Below, piece by piece: positions 46,014-54,872 of a stretch of DNA of 64,000 nt. Made by a program: the position numbers and the translations under genes. The notes beneath the pieces were generated by a model, which was given only the letters and a program-made list of their open reading frames with translations, did no database searches and was not told the origin of the DNA. The DNA lies in contig NZ_CP015405.2 of the NCBI RefSeq assembly GCF_001689125.2, positions 2,831,001-2,895,000 of the forward strand, in the 5' to 3' direction. The DNA is from Blautia pseudococcoides. GTDB taxonomy: Bacteria; Bacillota; Clostridia; Lachnospirales; Lachnospiraceae. Position 1 is the stretch's first letter. Every line of letters starts with the position of its first letter.

Positions 46014-47516
46014 TTATAGAAATCGTCGTTTTTTCACTGTTTGTACAAATTCGCTGTTATTGCGTGTATGAGCGAACATATTCAGGATATTTTCCAGCGC
46101 GTCATCCGCCTTCATACTGTTCAGGGCTTTGCGCATAATATCCACTGCCTCCTGCTCGTCTCTTGTAAGCAAAAGGTCTTCTCTTCTGGTGCCTGACTTG
46201 GCAATGTCAATGGCCGGGAACACACGCTTCTCCTGAAGTCTTCTGTCCAGGATCAGCTCCATGTTACCGGTTCCCTTGAATTCCTCGTAGACCACATCAT
46301 CCATCTTGCTCCCGGTATCCACCAGGGCTGTGGCCAGGATGGTAAGGCTTCCGCCCTCTCTCATGTTTCTGGCAGCACCAAAGAAACGCTTGGGCATGTG
46401 CAGGGCTGCCGGGTCAAGACCACCGGACAGGGTACGGCCGCTGGGCGGAACTGTCAGGTTGTAAGCTCTTGCCAGTCTTGTGATGCTGTCTATGAATATG
46501 GTAACATCTTTTTTATGCTCAACCAGACGTTTGGCACGCTCAATGGTCATTTCGGAGACTCTCTTGTGATGCTCCGGCAGCTCGTCAAAGGTGGAATAGA
46601 TGATCTCCACATTTGGCCCCTGAATTGCTTCTCTGATATCTGTTACCTCCTCAGGACGCTCATCAATCAGCAGGATGATCAAATGCATCTTGGGGCTGTT
46701 CTTCAGAATGGATTTGGCTGCATCTTTTAAGAGGGTTGTCTTACCGGCTTTCGGCGGAGATACGATCATTCCCCTCTGTCCCTTGCCGATTGGGCTTACC
46801 AGATCCACAATACGCATGGCCAGGCTTCCGCCCGGACGCTCCAGGTGCAGTCTCTCATTGGGGAAAATAGGGGTCATATCTTCAAAGTTCAGTCTGCGCA
46901 TCTCATTGGGCTTGATTCCGTTAATGGAGGTCACATACAGAAGAGCTGAAAATTTTTCGTTCTGGCTCTTTACTCTTGTATTACCCCGCAGGATATCCCC
47001 GGTCTTCAGATTAAATCTGCGAATCTGCGACGGGGACACATAGACATCGTTCTCCCCCGGCAGATAATTCTCGCTTCGGATAAATCCATAACCATCCGGC
47101 AGGACCTCCAAAATCCCGCTGACACTGATACCGCTGTCCAGATCAGACTGCTCCATAGGAGGACGCTCTGTGCGGCTCTCCTGCCTGGGCTCCTGACGGC
47201 TGAATGTGCGGCTTTCCTGGTGTTCCTCCTGGCGGACGAATGTTCTGTTCTCCTGACGGTCCCGGCTTTCCTGACTGTCTTCCTGGCGGACGGATGACTG
47301 GCGGTCCTCTGTCCTGCCCGCTCTCATTTCATTTCTTGACTCCTGACCGTTCTCCTGGGATGTGGTGCTATCCTTCATCTGGCGTTCCTTATCATCTTCC
47401 TGCACCATACGCTCCACCAATTCACTTTTTTTCAGGGTGGAAATCCCTCTCATACCTCTGGCTTTTGCTATTTCTTTTAATGCCCCTAAAGACAGGGACT
47501 CATATTTTTCTCTCAT
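46014..47516 (-). CDS. rho: transcription termination factor Rho
   Basis: A 500-residue hexameric RNA helicase. The N-terminal Rho_N/SAP-like helices ([20 protein letters not shown]) are followed by an unusual charged insert, about residues 45-120. It is built of repeating Arg-Gln-Glu-Ser words such as [20 protein letters not shown]. The cold-shock RNA-binding domain ([20 protein letters not shown]) and the ATPase core with [24 protein letters not shown] and the R-loop region come next. Such disordered inserts occur in Rho of several clostridia and can add RNA affinity or phase behaviour. No neighbour is co-transcribed with certainty. Confidence 0.96.
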   Translation of the reverse strand: MREKYESLSLGALKEIAKARGMRGISTLKKSELVERMVQEDDKERQMKDSTTSQENGQESRNEMRAGRTEDRQSSVRQEDSQESRDRQENRTFVRQEEHQESRTFSRQEPRQESRTERPPMEQSDLDSGISVSGILEVLPDGYGFIRSENYLPGENDVYVSPSQIRRFNLKTGDILRGNTRVKSQNEKFSALLYVTSINGIKPNEMRRLNFEDMTPIFPNERLHLERPGGSLAMRIVDLVSPIGKGQRGMIVSPPKAGKTTLLKDAAKSILKNSPKMHLIILLIDERPEEVTDIREAIQGPNVEIIYSTFDELPEHHKRVSEMTIERAKRLVEHKKDVTIFIDSITRLARAYNLTVPPSGRTLSGGLDPAALHMPKRFFGAARNMREGGSLTILATALVDTGSKMDDVVYEEFKGTGNMELILDRRLQEKRVFPAIDIAKSGTRREDLLLTRDEQEAVDIMRKALNSMKADDALENILNMFAHTRNNSEFVQTVKKRRFL

Positions 47517-47591
47517 TTAATAATCCTTTCTTCAAAAATAATGGTAAATGGATAATTGTCTGATTCGACTTGAATAGATCTATGAATGTTT

Positions 47592-47622
47592 GTAAATGCG
47601 CAGACCTACTGAATAGTTACGA
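47592..47622. repeat. dispersed repeat, 3' module
   Basis: GTAAATGCGCAGACC then CTACTGAATAGTTACGA. The same module appears at 58000-58030 and, inverted in part, at 58824-58837. Confidence 0.6.
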
Positions 47623-47713
47623 ATGTCTCTACTTCTTTTTTATCCTATCATACTTTCTGGAAAAAAGCAAAAGAATAATATGCAATTTATGTTTTTTTTC
47701 TTCTGCTGCCTTA

Positions 47714-47742
47714 TTGCCATCTGCTCTCACTTATTTTATAAT
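47714..47742 (+). promoter_or_regulatory. predicted promoter of the glyoxalase-like gene
   Basis: TTGCCA, 17 nt, TATAAT, 62 bp ahead of the start codon. Confidence 0.65.
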
Positions 47743-47759
47743 AGAAAAAAAGAAAAAGA

Positions 47760-47786
47760 GTAACTATTTTGCACCCTTACAGTTAC
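47760..47786. repeat. dispersed GTAAC repeat in a 5' leader
   Basis: GTAACTATTTTGCAC to TACAGTTAC, between the promoter and the AAGGAG ribosome site of the glyoxalase-like gene. It would form a small hairpin (GTAACT / AGTTAC) in the transcript. Confidence 0.55.
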
Positions 47787-47804
47787 GAAAAGGAGACTGT
47801 TATT

Positions 47805-48173
47805 ATGAAATTTCAAATGATACATGAAAATTACAATGTAGCTGACCTGTCACGTTCTCTGGCTTTCTACGAGGAAGCGCTGGGTCTTACGGAAAAAAGA
47901 CGCATCACTGCCGACGACGGTTCCTTTATCATTGTGTATGTGGGAAATGAGACTACTGACTTTGAGCTGGAACTAACATGGCTCCGGGACAGAGAAGAAT
48001 CGTACAGCCTGGGTGACAATGAGTTCCATCTGGCTTTCCAGGCAGATGATTTTGAAAAAGCTCATGCACTCCACGAAAAAATGGGATGTATCTGTTTTGA
48101 AAATCATGATATGGGCATCTACTTCATTGCAGACCCGGACGGCTACTGGCTGGAGGTTGTTCCTGCAAAATAA
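47805..48173 (+). CDS. gloA: VOC-family glyoxalase I-like protein
   Basis: A 122-residue vicinal-oxygen-chelate protein: MKFQMIHENYNVADLSRSLA, FYEEALGLTEKRR, FELELTWLRDREESYSLGDN and the C-terminal YFIADPDGYWLEVVP. Metal ligand positions of lactoylglutathione lyase (His6 and the terminal Glu) are kept, so methylglyoxal detoxification is likely. AAGGAG 9 nt upstream fixes the ATG. Plus-strand single gene with its own promoter and terminator. Confidence 0.88.
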   Translation: MKFQMIHENYNVADLSRSLAFYEEALGLTEKRRITADDGSFIIVYVGNETTDFELELTWLRDREESYSLGDNEFHLAFQADDFEKAHALHEKMGCICFENHDMGIYFIADPDGYWLEVVPAK

Positions 48174-48212
48174 ACACGCCGCGCCTATTATGTCCCCGGC
48201 AGAACCTATTCA

Positions 48213-48256
48213 GGACTGCTGCATCAGGCCAACAAGCCTCTGATGCACAGTCCTTC
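48213..48256 (+). terminator. terminator of the glyoxalase-like gene
   Basis: GGACTG plus TGCATCAG pair with CTGATGCA plus CAGTCC, and TTCTTTATTT follows. It also lies just past the clpX stop from the other side. Confidence 0.8.
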
Positions 48257-48264
48257 TTTATTTA

Positions 48265-49701
48265 TCAGTTCATACCTATCCTGGGAATCTCCTGTCCGCG
48301 CAGAAGGATTCTGGGACCGCCGGTGTGTTCAATGTATTCCTTTGTGATAATAACTTCCCCGATATTTTCATCCTTGGGAATTTCATACATAATATCCAGC
48401 ATGTATTCCTCCAGGATAGCCCGCAGGGCTCTGGCACCTGTATGTTTCTCCAATGCCATTCTGGCGATGGCGCCCAGGGCTCCGTCATCAAACTCCAGCT
48501 TCACTTCATCCAGTGCCAGCAGCTTCTGGTACTGTTTTAAGATGGCGTTCTTGGGCTCTTTGAGGATCTGCACCAGCATCTCCTCTGTCAGGCCGCTGAG
48601 GGTGAAGACAATGGGAAGACGTCCTAAGAACTCAGGGATCATGCCGAACTTCTTCAAGTCATCCACAATGACTTTGTCCAGTATATTGGCATCTTGGTCG
48701 TATTTGTCTTTCAAATCCGCAAAGAAACCGATGGATGCCTGCTTATTCAGCCGCTCCTTAATAATATTCTCCAGATCCGGAAAGGCTCCGCCGCAGATAA
48801 ACAGAATGTTCTTCGTATCCACAGTGGTGAGAGGCACCATGGCATTCTTGCTGTTGGCTCCCACCGGAACCTCCACCTCACTGCCTTCTAAGAGCTTCAG
48901 CATTCCCTGCTGCACGGCTTCCCCGCTTACATCTCTCTGGTTGGTATTCTTTTTCTTGGCAATTTTATCAATCTCATCAATAAAGATGATGCCGTGCTCC
49001 GCACGCTCCACATCATTGCCGGCTGCTGCCAGAAGTTTGCTGACAACACTCTCAATATCATCACCGATATAACCGGCCTCCGTCAGGGAAGTGGCATCCG
49101 TGATCGCAAGCGGCACATCCAGAAGTCTTGCCAAGGTCTTAACCAGGTATGTCTTGCCGCTTCCTGTAGGTCCGATCATCAGCATATTGGATTTTTCAAT
49201 TTCAATATCATCTTCCCTGTCAGCGAACACCCTTTTATAGTGGTTGTATACAGCTACAGACATAACTTTTTTAGCCCGTTCCTGTCCGATCACATACTCA
49301 TCCAGGCTTGCTTTTATTTTGTGAGGTGCAGGAATACTTCTGATGTCAAATGCCTTTGGCGCTACATTTTCCTGCTTTGGCTCCTCTTTTTTCTTCTTCA
49401 CCCTCTGGCGCTTGGGGATCTGATTCTGCAGTGAATTTAGATCGATCATGCTCACGTTCGGCATGTTTTTCATCAGATCGTTGTAGTCAATGGGCGCATT
49501 GTTCATGGTGTCAAAGCTTTTCTGCATACATTCCACACAGATATGGATATCGTTTGGCAGGTCTATCATCTTCCCCGCTTTGTTCTCCGGCCTTCTGCAC
49601 ATAAAACAGATTTTCTCAAACTCTTCCTCATCGCCGGAGGTATTGTCTGCTGCTGTTTGTTCTTTATCGGATTTCTCCAAATACTCCTTATCGTCTGCCA
49701 T
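48265..49701 (-). CDS. clpX: ClpX-type ATP-dependent unfoldase
   Basis: A 478-residue AAA+ protein. The N-terminal zinc domain (CFMCRRPENKAGKM with CVECMQ) is set in a longer acidic start than usual. The ATPase core has MIGPTGSGKTYLVKTLA (Walker A), GIIFIDEIDKIAKKKN (Walker B) and AGYIGDDIES as pore loop (GYVG in most relatives). ARALRAILEEYMLDIMYEIP lies in the C-terminal domain. The canonical IGF loop for ClpP docking is not obvious, and clpP is not adjacent, so it may be a ClpX paralogue. Confidence 0.85.
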   Translation of the reverse strand: MADDKEYLEKSDKEQTAADNTSGDEEEFEKICFMCRRPENKAGKMIDLPNDIHICVECMQKSFDTMNNAPIDYNDLMKNMPNVSMIDLNSLQNQIPKRQRVKKKKEEPKQENVAPKAFDIRSIPAPHKIKASLDEYVIGQERAKKVMSVAVYNHYKRVFADREDDIEIEKSNMLMIGPTGSGKTYLVKTLARLLDVPLAITDATSLTEAGYIGDDIESVVSKLLAAAGNDVERAEHGIIFIDEIDKIAKKKNTNQRDVSGEAVQQGMLKLLEGSEVEVPVGANSKNAMVPLTTVDTKNILFICGGAFPDLENIIKERLNKQASIGFFADLKDKYDQDANILDKVIVDDLKKFGMIPEFLGRLPIVFTLSGLTEEMLVQILKEPKNAILKQYQKLLALDEVKLEFDDGALGAIARMALEKHTGARALRAILEEYMLDIMYEIPKDENIGEVIITKEYIEHTGGPRILLRGQEIPRIGMN

Positions 49702-49866
49702 TTCCTGTTCTCCCTGTCTTTTCTATATAAAATTTGATCATAACTATTTTCTATATCGTTTGTGGGTATCTTATCACAAATTCATATGAGTAACAAGTAA
49801 ACTTTTCATTAACTGCCTGTAAAGCCGGGCTTTTAAACTACCTCCAGGCTCTGAACTGCGCAGAAA

Positions 49867-49908
49867 AAGGCATCCGCCTGTACCCTTATAGGTACAGGCA
49901 GACACCTT
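49867..49908 (-). terminator. terminator of htrA
   Basis: GCCTGTACC/GGTACAGGC stem with a CTTATA-type loop, extended by AAGG/CCTT pairs, 20 bp past the htrA stop. Confidence 0.7.
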
Positions 49909-49927
49909 TTATCTGCTGTTTTAACCC

Positions 49928-51766
49928 TTAACGGGATTGTTTCTCTTCTTTGTCAGCTGCTTTGTCAGTTGTCTTGGCATCTTTTTTTGCACCCAGGGTC
50001 ACGGTAATGGTCTGCTCTTTGTACTCTCCGTTCTGGGCACGGGAGATGACAAACTCCACACTCTCCCCTGCTTCATAATACTGCAGTCTCTCGATCAGTT
50101 CATCTCTGGTGTTCAGACTTGTTCCGTCAATTTTCAGGATCACATCGCCCTTCTGGATACCTGCCTGTGCTGCAGGACCGTCCTCCTCCAGGCTGTATAC
50201 AAAGACACCTACCGGCATGCCGTATACCTGAACGGCCTCAGATGTTACATCGGTACATGTAATTCCAAGATAAGATGCTTTGTCCTCATCATCCACTTTA
50301 TATCTGGTTTCCTTGCTCATCAGTTCATCCAGGATCGGTTCTGCCTTGGAAATAGGAATCGCGAATCCTACTCCCTCCACTTCATTGGATGCGATCTTGG
50401 CGGAGTTAATGCCTACCAGTTCCCCGTTCATATTCAGAAGCGCACCGCCGCTGTTGCCCGGGTTGATGGCTGCGTCTGTCTGGATAAATGTGCTGTTGGC
50501 ATTCTCAGAGTTCACATGACGGTTCAGGGCACTCACATAACCGCTGGTCACGGACTGTCCGTATCCAAGTGCATTGCCGATCGCCACCACCTGCTCGCCC
50601 ATGGCCAGAGCATCGGAGTCACCGATGGCTGCCACTTTGATCTCCTCCAGAATATCCTGAGGGATATCCGACAGCTTTACAGAGATGACCGCCAGGTCAT
50701 TGTCCGCATCTGTACCCTTCACCTGGGCTGCAACCGCACTGCCAGGGTTTTCTGAATCCTCTGTTCCCTCTCCCTGTTCGCTGCTGGTTTTCTCCACCTG
50801 GGAACTTGTAACCGCGCTGCCGTCCTGGTTGGTAAAGAACACCGTGAGGGAATCCGCGCCGCTCACCACATGATTGTTGGTGGCTATGAGAAGTTCTGTA
50901 TCATTCTGGCTGACAATGATACCGGAACCGCTGCTCTTTGCTTCCTGTGCCTGCTCACCATAGAAATACTTATAGATATCAGGCAGTTCCTGAACACTCA
51001 CTCCTACAATAGACACAATAGAAGGCATGGCATTTTTAGCCACCTGGGCAACGGTGGCCCCGGAGGAATCCGTATTGCCGGTGCTGATTGCGTTGTTTCC
51101 TTTTGTGGAGTTATCCCCTGTTGTCTGGGTATTTTCTATTTTTATATTTTCTTTTGGATTTATTTTGTCACCCATATAATTGGTTGCCTGAAAGACCACA
51201 CCGGCAACCAGGCCGAAAACTGCTGCGTAGGCTGCTGCTGTCCCCAGTTTCTTTCCGATTCCACCCTGTGATCTCCTGGGCCTCTCTTTTTTATTATTTT
51301 CCGGAGGAATGGGGGATGAAAATTTGTAGGAATCATAATTTTTCTTTCTCTCCTTCTCATACCATTCTTCCTTTTTCGGTTCACCCTTGTAGGAACGGGC
51401 ATAAACAGGATTCTCCGGTGTGGGAGCTGCGGCAGGCTCTTCTGCTTTTTCTCCGGCGCTGTCTGTATTCGTATGATCCGGTTCTTTGGCTGCGGCTGCC
51501 TCTGACATTGCTGCCCCGGTCTCATAGGCCGGTGTCCCCGGCTTCCTGCCCGGTACTGGGGATTCCATTCCGGATACTGCTGCAGAATCCGGCGCTGTAT
51601 GTTCCAAAGTTTCCTGTTCCGGTGCTGCCTGCTCCGGTTCTGACGGTCTCACATCTGCCGCATCTTTTATAGTAAAGTTTACACCGCCTGTTGTATCCAT
51701 ACCGGAAGTATTGTCTTCCTCCACACTACGGTTCTCATTCATGCCTTCTTTGAATTCTTCACTCAT
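49928..51766 (-). CDS. HtrA/DegP-like membrane serine protease
   Basis: A 612-residue protease. A long cytoplasmic, Pro/Glu/Ala-rich, probably disordered N-terminus (~1-175) leads to one membrane helix (GTAAAYAAVFGLVAGVVFQA). The trypsin-like domain has the triad His in ATNNHVVSGADS, Asp in DADNDLAVISVK and Ser in INPGNSGGALLNMNG. A C-terminal PDZ domain (GPAAQAGIQKGDVILKIDG) follows. Such proteins degrade misfolded envelope proteins. The catalytic domain also holds a Ser/Glu/Thr-rich insert before the Asp region. The ATG six codons into the open frame is taken. Single gene. Confidence 0.93.
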   Translation of the reverse strand: MSEEFKEGMNENRSVEEDNTSGMDTTGGVNFTIKDAADVRPSEPEQAAPEQETLEHTAPDSAAVSGMESPVPGRKPGTPAYETGAAMSEAAAAKEPDHTNTDSAGEKAEEPAAAPTPENPVYARSYKGEPKKEEWYEKERKKNYDSYKFSSPIPPENNKKERPRRSQGGIGKKLGTAAAYAAVFGLVAGVVFQATNYMGDKINPKENIKIENTQTTGDNSTKGNNAISTGNTDSSGATVAQVAKNAMPSIVSIVGVSVQELPDIYKYFYGEQAQEAKSSGSGIIVSQNDTELLIATNNHVVSGADSLTVFFTNQDGSAVTSSQVEKTSSEQGEGTEDSENPGSAVAAQVKGTDADNDLAVISVKLSDIPQDILEEIKVAAIGDSDALAMGEQVVAIGNALGYGQSVTSGYVSALNRHVNSENANSTFIQTDAAINPGNSGGALLNMNGELVGINSAKIASNEVEGVGFAIPISKAEPILDELMSKETRYKVDDEDKASYLGITCTDVTSEAVQVYGMPVGVFVYSLEEDGPAAQAGIQKGDVILKIDGTSLNTRDELIERLQYYEAGESVEFVISRAQNGEYKEQTITVTLGAKKDAKTTDKAADKEEKQSR

Positions 51767-51803
51767 GATACATTCTCCCTTCACTGCTATCTATCTCTAA
51801 ATT

Positions 51804-51856
51804 GTAACGCTTCCATCTCTTCACAGTTACGAAAAAAATCCCTGCGGGATCGTTAC
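51804..51856. repeat. dispersed GTAAC repeat upstream of htrA
   Basis: GTAACGCTTCCATC to CACAGTTACGA, then a CCCTGCGGGAT hairpin and a closing CGTTAC. The whole unit is a 53-bp copy bounded by inverted GTAAC ends. Confidence 0.6.
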
Positions 51857-51946
51857 TTTAATTCTCTTATTTCTTATCTTTCTGAACATAGTTTACCAGC
51901 CATTTGTGTTCAAATTGTGATAAAACAGCAAAGAAAAAATGAAATT

Positions 51947-53773
51947 CTATTCTACAGTCACAGATTTGGCCAGGTTTCTGGGCTTATCCACATCAAGGCC
52001 TTTTCCGAGAGACACATAATATGCAAAAAGCTGAAGCGGTACCACTGCCAGAGAATTGGTAAAGTATTTATTTGTCTTTGGCAGATAGATCACATAGTCC
52101 GCAGTTTTTTCAATTTCGGTATTGCCCTCATTGGTCACTGCCAGCACAAATGCGCCTCTTGTCTTAACTTCCTGTATATTGCTGAGTGTTTTCTTGTACA
52201 GTTCTTCCTGGGTGGCAACTGCGGTCACAAGGGTATCCTCCTCGATCAGGGAGATGGTACCGTGTTTTAATTCGCCAGCAGCGTATGCCTCTGAATGGAT
52301 ATAGGAGATCTCCTTTAATTTCAGCGACCCTTCCAGAGAAATGGCATAGTCCAGTCCCCTTCCAATGAAAAACACATGCTCTGTAGCCAGGTAACGGTTG
52401 GCAAATTTCTGGATTCTTTTCTTGTTCTCCAGCAGCATCTCAATCTGTCCGGGAAGCTTCTTCAAATCCTCCACCATCTCCGCCATCTGTGTATCATCAA
52501 TCTCTCCTCTGGCTTTGGCGAATTTCAGCGCCAGCAGATAATGGGCGATGAGCTGGGTGCTGTATGCCTTGGTGGTGGCAACCGCGATCTCAGGTCCGGC
52601 CCAAGTGTACATTACATTGTCTGCTTCCCTGGCAATGGAGCTTCCCACCACATTGACAATTCCCAGCACCTTGATCCCGTGTTCTTTAGCCTCACGCAGA
52701 GCGGCTAAGGAATCCGCGGTTTCCCCTGACTGGCTCACGATGATCGCCAGGGTATCCGGTTCATAAATGGGGTGGCGGTAACGGAATTCACTTGCCAGGT
52801 CTACCTCAACCGGAATTCTCGCCAGACCTTCAAACACATATTTTGCGGATACACAGGTATGGTAAGCAGAACCGCAGGCGATCATGTATATCTTGCGGAT
52901 GCTGCGGATCTCGTCATCAGACATGCCCAGTTCTTCAATCACTACATTGCCGTCCTTGATCCGGGGATTCAGGGTATCGCCTACTGCCTGGGGCTGTTCA
53001 TACATCTCTTTGAGCATGAAAAACTCATAGCCGCCTTTTTCTGCCGCGTCAATGTCCCATTCAATGGCAGCAGGCTCTTTCTCCAGTTCCTCCTCGTCGA
53101 TATTGTAGAAGGTGATGTTGTCTTTTGTCATGCAGACAATCTCTTCATTCTCAATAAAATACACATCTCTTGTGTATTTCAGCACTGCCGGCACATCGGA
53201 AGCGATCAGGTTTCCCACATTGCTTCTCCCCACAATGAGAGGACTGTCTTTTCTTACTGCGTAAAGTTTATCGGGCTGGTCTTTGAACATAATGCCAAGT
53301 GCGTAAGAGCCTTCCATACGGTGCATGATCTTGGTGATGGTCTCCAGCGGATCTCCCTTGTAATAATAATCCAGAAGATGGGCTATCACCTCTGTATCTG
53401 TCTCAGACACAAATTCGTAACCTTTTGCCTCCAATTTTTTCTTCAGTTTCATATAGTTCTCGATGATCCCATTATGTACTACAACAATGGTCTGCTCTTT
53501 ATTAAAATGGGGATGGGCATTGGCGTCGGAAGGTGAACCGTGCGTTGCCCATCTGGTATGCCCGATCCCCACGGTCCCCGGCAGAGTTGCTCCGCCGTGG
53601 GTAAGCTCATCCAGGATTTTCAGCCTTCCCATGGACTTCATCATCTCAATGGCGGTTCCATTATAGACAGCGATCCCCGCGGAATCGTATCCTCTGTATT
53701 CCAGTTTCTCCAAGCCTTCCAGCAAAATGGGGGCTGCCTGTTCTTCTCCGATATAACCAACTATTCCACACAT
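51947..53773 (-). CDS. glmS: glutamine-fructose-6-phosphate aminotransferase
   Basis: A 608-residue enzyme making glucosamine-6-phosphate. MCGIVGYIGEEQAAPILLEG puts the nucleophilic Cys directly after Met, as required; the glutaminase domain also has HTRWATHGSPSDANAHPH. Two SIS isomerase domains follow (ACGSAYHTCVSAKYVFEG, IVSQSGETADSLAAL) and the C-terminal LAKSVTVE is standard. GGAGGA 7 nt upstream excludes an ATG five codons earlier. The 99-bp leader has no glmS ribozyme. Confidence 0.97.
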   Translation of the reverse strand: MCGIVGYIGEEQAAPILLEGLEKLEYRGYDSAGIAVYNGTAIEMMKSMGRLKILDELTHGGATLPGTVGIGHTRWATHGSPSDANAHPHFNKEQTIVVVHNGIIENYMKLKKKLEAKGYEFVSETDTEVIAHLLDYYYKGDPLETITKIMHRMEGSYALGIMFKDQPDKLYAVRKDSPLIVGRSNVGNLIASDVPAVLKYTRDVYFIENEEIVCMTKDNITFYNIDEEELEKEPAAIEWDIDAAEKGGYEFFMLKEMYEQPQAVGDTLNPRIKDGNVVIEELGMSDDEIRSIRKIYMIACGSAYHTCVSAKYVFEGLARIPVEVDLASEFRYRHPIYEPDTLAIIVSQSGETADSLAALREAKEHGIKVLGIVNVVGSSIAREADNVMYTWAGPEIAVATTKAYSTQLIAHYLLALKFAKARGEIDDTQMAEMVEDLKKLPGQIEMLLENKKRIQKFANRYLATEHVFFIGRGLDYAISLEGSLKLKEISYIHSEAYAAGELKHGTISLIEEDTLVTAVATQEELYKKTLSNIQEVKTRGAFVLAVTNEGNTEIEKTADYVIYLPKTNKYFTNSLAVVPLQLFAYYVSLGKGLDVDKPRNLAKSVTVE

Positions 53774-53872
53774 AATCATTTCCTCCATGTAACCGGATCC
53801 GTCTTCCTATCTTTGTCTTATCATCCGGTGTGTTTGTCTTTCTATCCATGAAACATGGCCTATTTTAGCAGA

Positions 53873-54799
53873 TTATTGTGTTGATGTCCAGTAAGAAGCG
53901 TTCATAGTACAAAAATTTATAACGGATTTTGGAAGACGGCGGTAGGATTTTCCCATGCGGTAACCCAGAAATTTAAAGCCGCTCTTCACCACCAGCTCCG
54001 CCATCAGCCAGGGTCTGTGTATTTTGAACAGATACCCTGCTGTCTTTTTTACCAGGCGGATGCCCTCACTTTCAGAACGGATACCTGCAAAAACTTCCGG
54101 ATGATCCGTCTGGGATACAGCCAGATCAAAGTTTCGTCTAAACTGCTGCATACACCCATAATTGTGGGAGTGAATGACCTTGGCCTCCGCCTCATATGCC
54201 ACACAGTAACCTTCCAAAATCAATCTGCCCGCAAAAATCATATCCTCATTAAAAATGGTATGTGTGATAAACCCTCCCATTTTTTCATAAATACTCCTTC
54301 TGTATGCTGCACAGACGTTGGAGCAGAAAAAGGTTTTGATTCCCAGATCCGGCAGGTCGTCTTTGCTCTTGACGCTGCTCTTTGCCGGATAGTTGAAGGA
54401 ACGTGTGTACTTTTCAATGATCCGGCAGTCTTTGTCTGCAAGCTGTCTGCCGTAAGCTGCCCCCACCTTCGGATCATGGAAAGCTTTTACCAGTGCTTCC
54501 ACCACACGTTCATCCGCAGGCACCGCATCCTGTGTAAAAAAGACCAGTATATTGCCTGTGCTCACAGCCGCCGCCCTGGCTCTTGTTCCGCCGTGGTCAA
54601 ATTCTTCTTTTTTTAAATGTTCCACCCGGACATTTTCCATCTCCTGTATCCAGGCATCTTTCCAGAATTCTTCTTCTGTATTCATGATCAGGATTTCTTT
54701 TATGGGGTAGGTCTGCCTCTTCAGCCCTTTCATCAGCTTCCTGAACTTTTCATCCGGTTTGTATACCGGTATGATCACTGTCACTGTATAAGAATCCAT
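53873..54799 (-). CDS. family 2 glycosyltransferase
   Basis: A 308-residue GT-A fold transferase, VTVIIPVYKPDEKFRKLMKG at the start. HGGTRARAAAVSTGNILVFF and TQDAVPADERVVEALVKAFH surround the nucleotide/metal site. The pattern (QTYPIKEILIMN, FNEDMIFAGRLILEG) is closest to rhamnosyltransferases of the RfbF/RgpB type; donor and acceptor are inferred only. AAGGAGGGATTCG precedes the ATG. It lies beside LCP and sugar-phosphate transferase genes, which suggests surface polysaccharide assembly. Confidence 0.85.
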   Translation of the reverse strand: MDSYTVTVIIPVYKPDEKFRKLMKGLKRQTYPIKEILIMNTEEEFWKDAWIQEMENVRVEHLKKEEFDHGGTRARAAAVSTGNILVFFTQDAVPADERVVEALVKAFHDPKVGAAYGRQLADKDCRIIEKYTRSFNYPAKSSVKSKDDLPDLGIKTFFCSNVCAAYRRSIYEKMGGFITHTIFNEDMIFAGRLILEGYCVAYEAEAKVIHSHNYGCMQQFRRNFDLAVSQTDHPEVFAGIRSESEGIRLVKKTAGYLFKIHRPWLMAELVVKSGFKFLGYRMGKSYRRLPKSVINFCTMNASYWTSTQ

Positions 54800-54872
54800 C
54801 GAATCCCTCCTTGATATGGCACAGGGGATGCCGTGTTATACACACAACATCCCCTGCCGCTTTTCTTATATC

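Noticed and set aside
53774..53872. glmS ribozyme upstream of glmS
   Set aside because: The leader is only about 99 bp and lacks the ribozyme core and pseudoknot sequences; only weak stems are seen.
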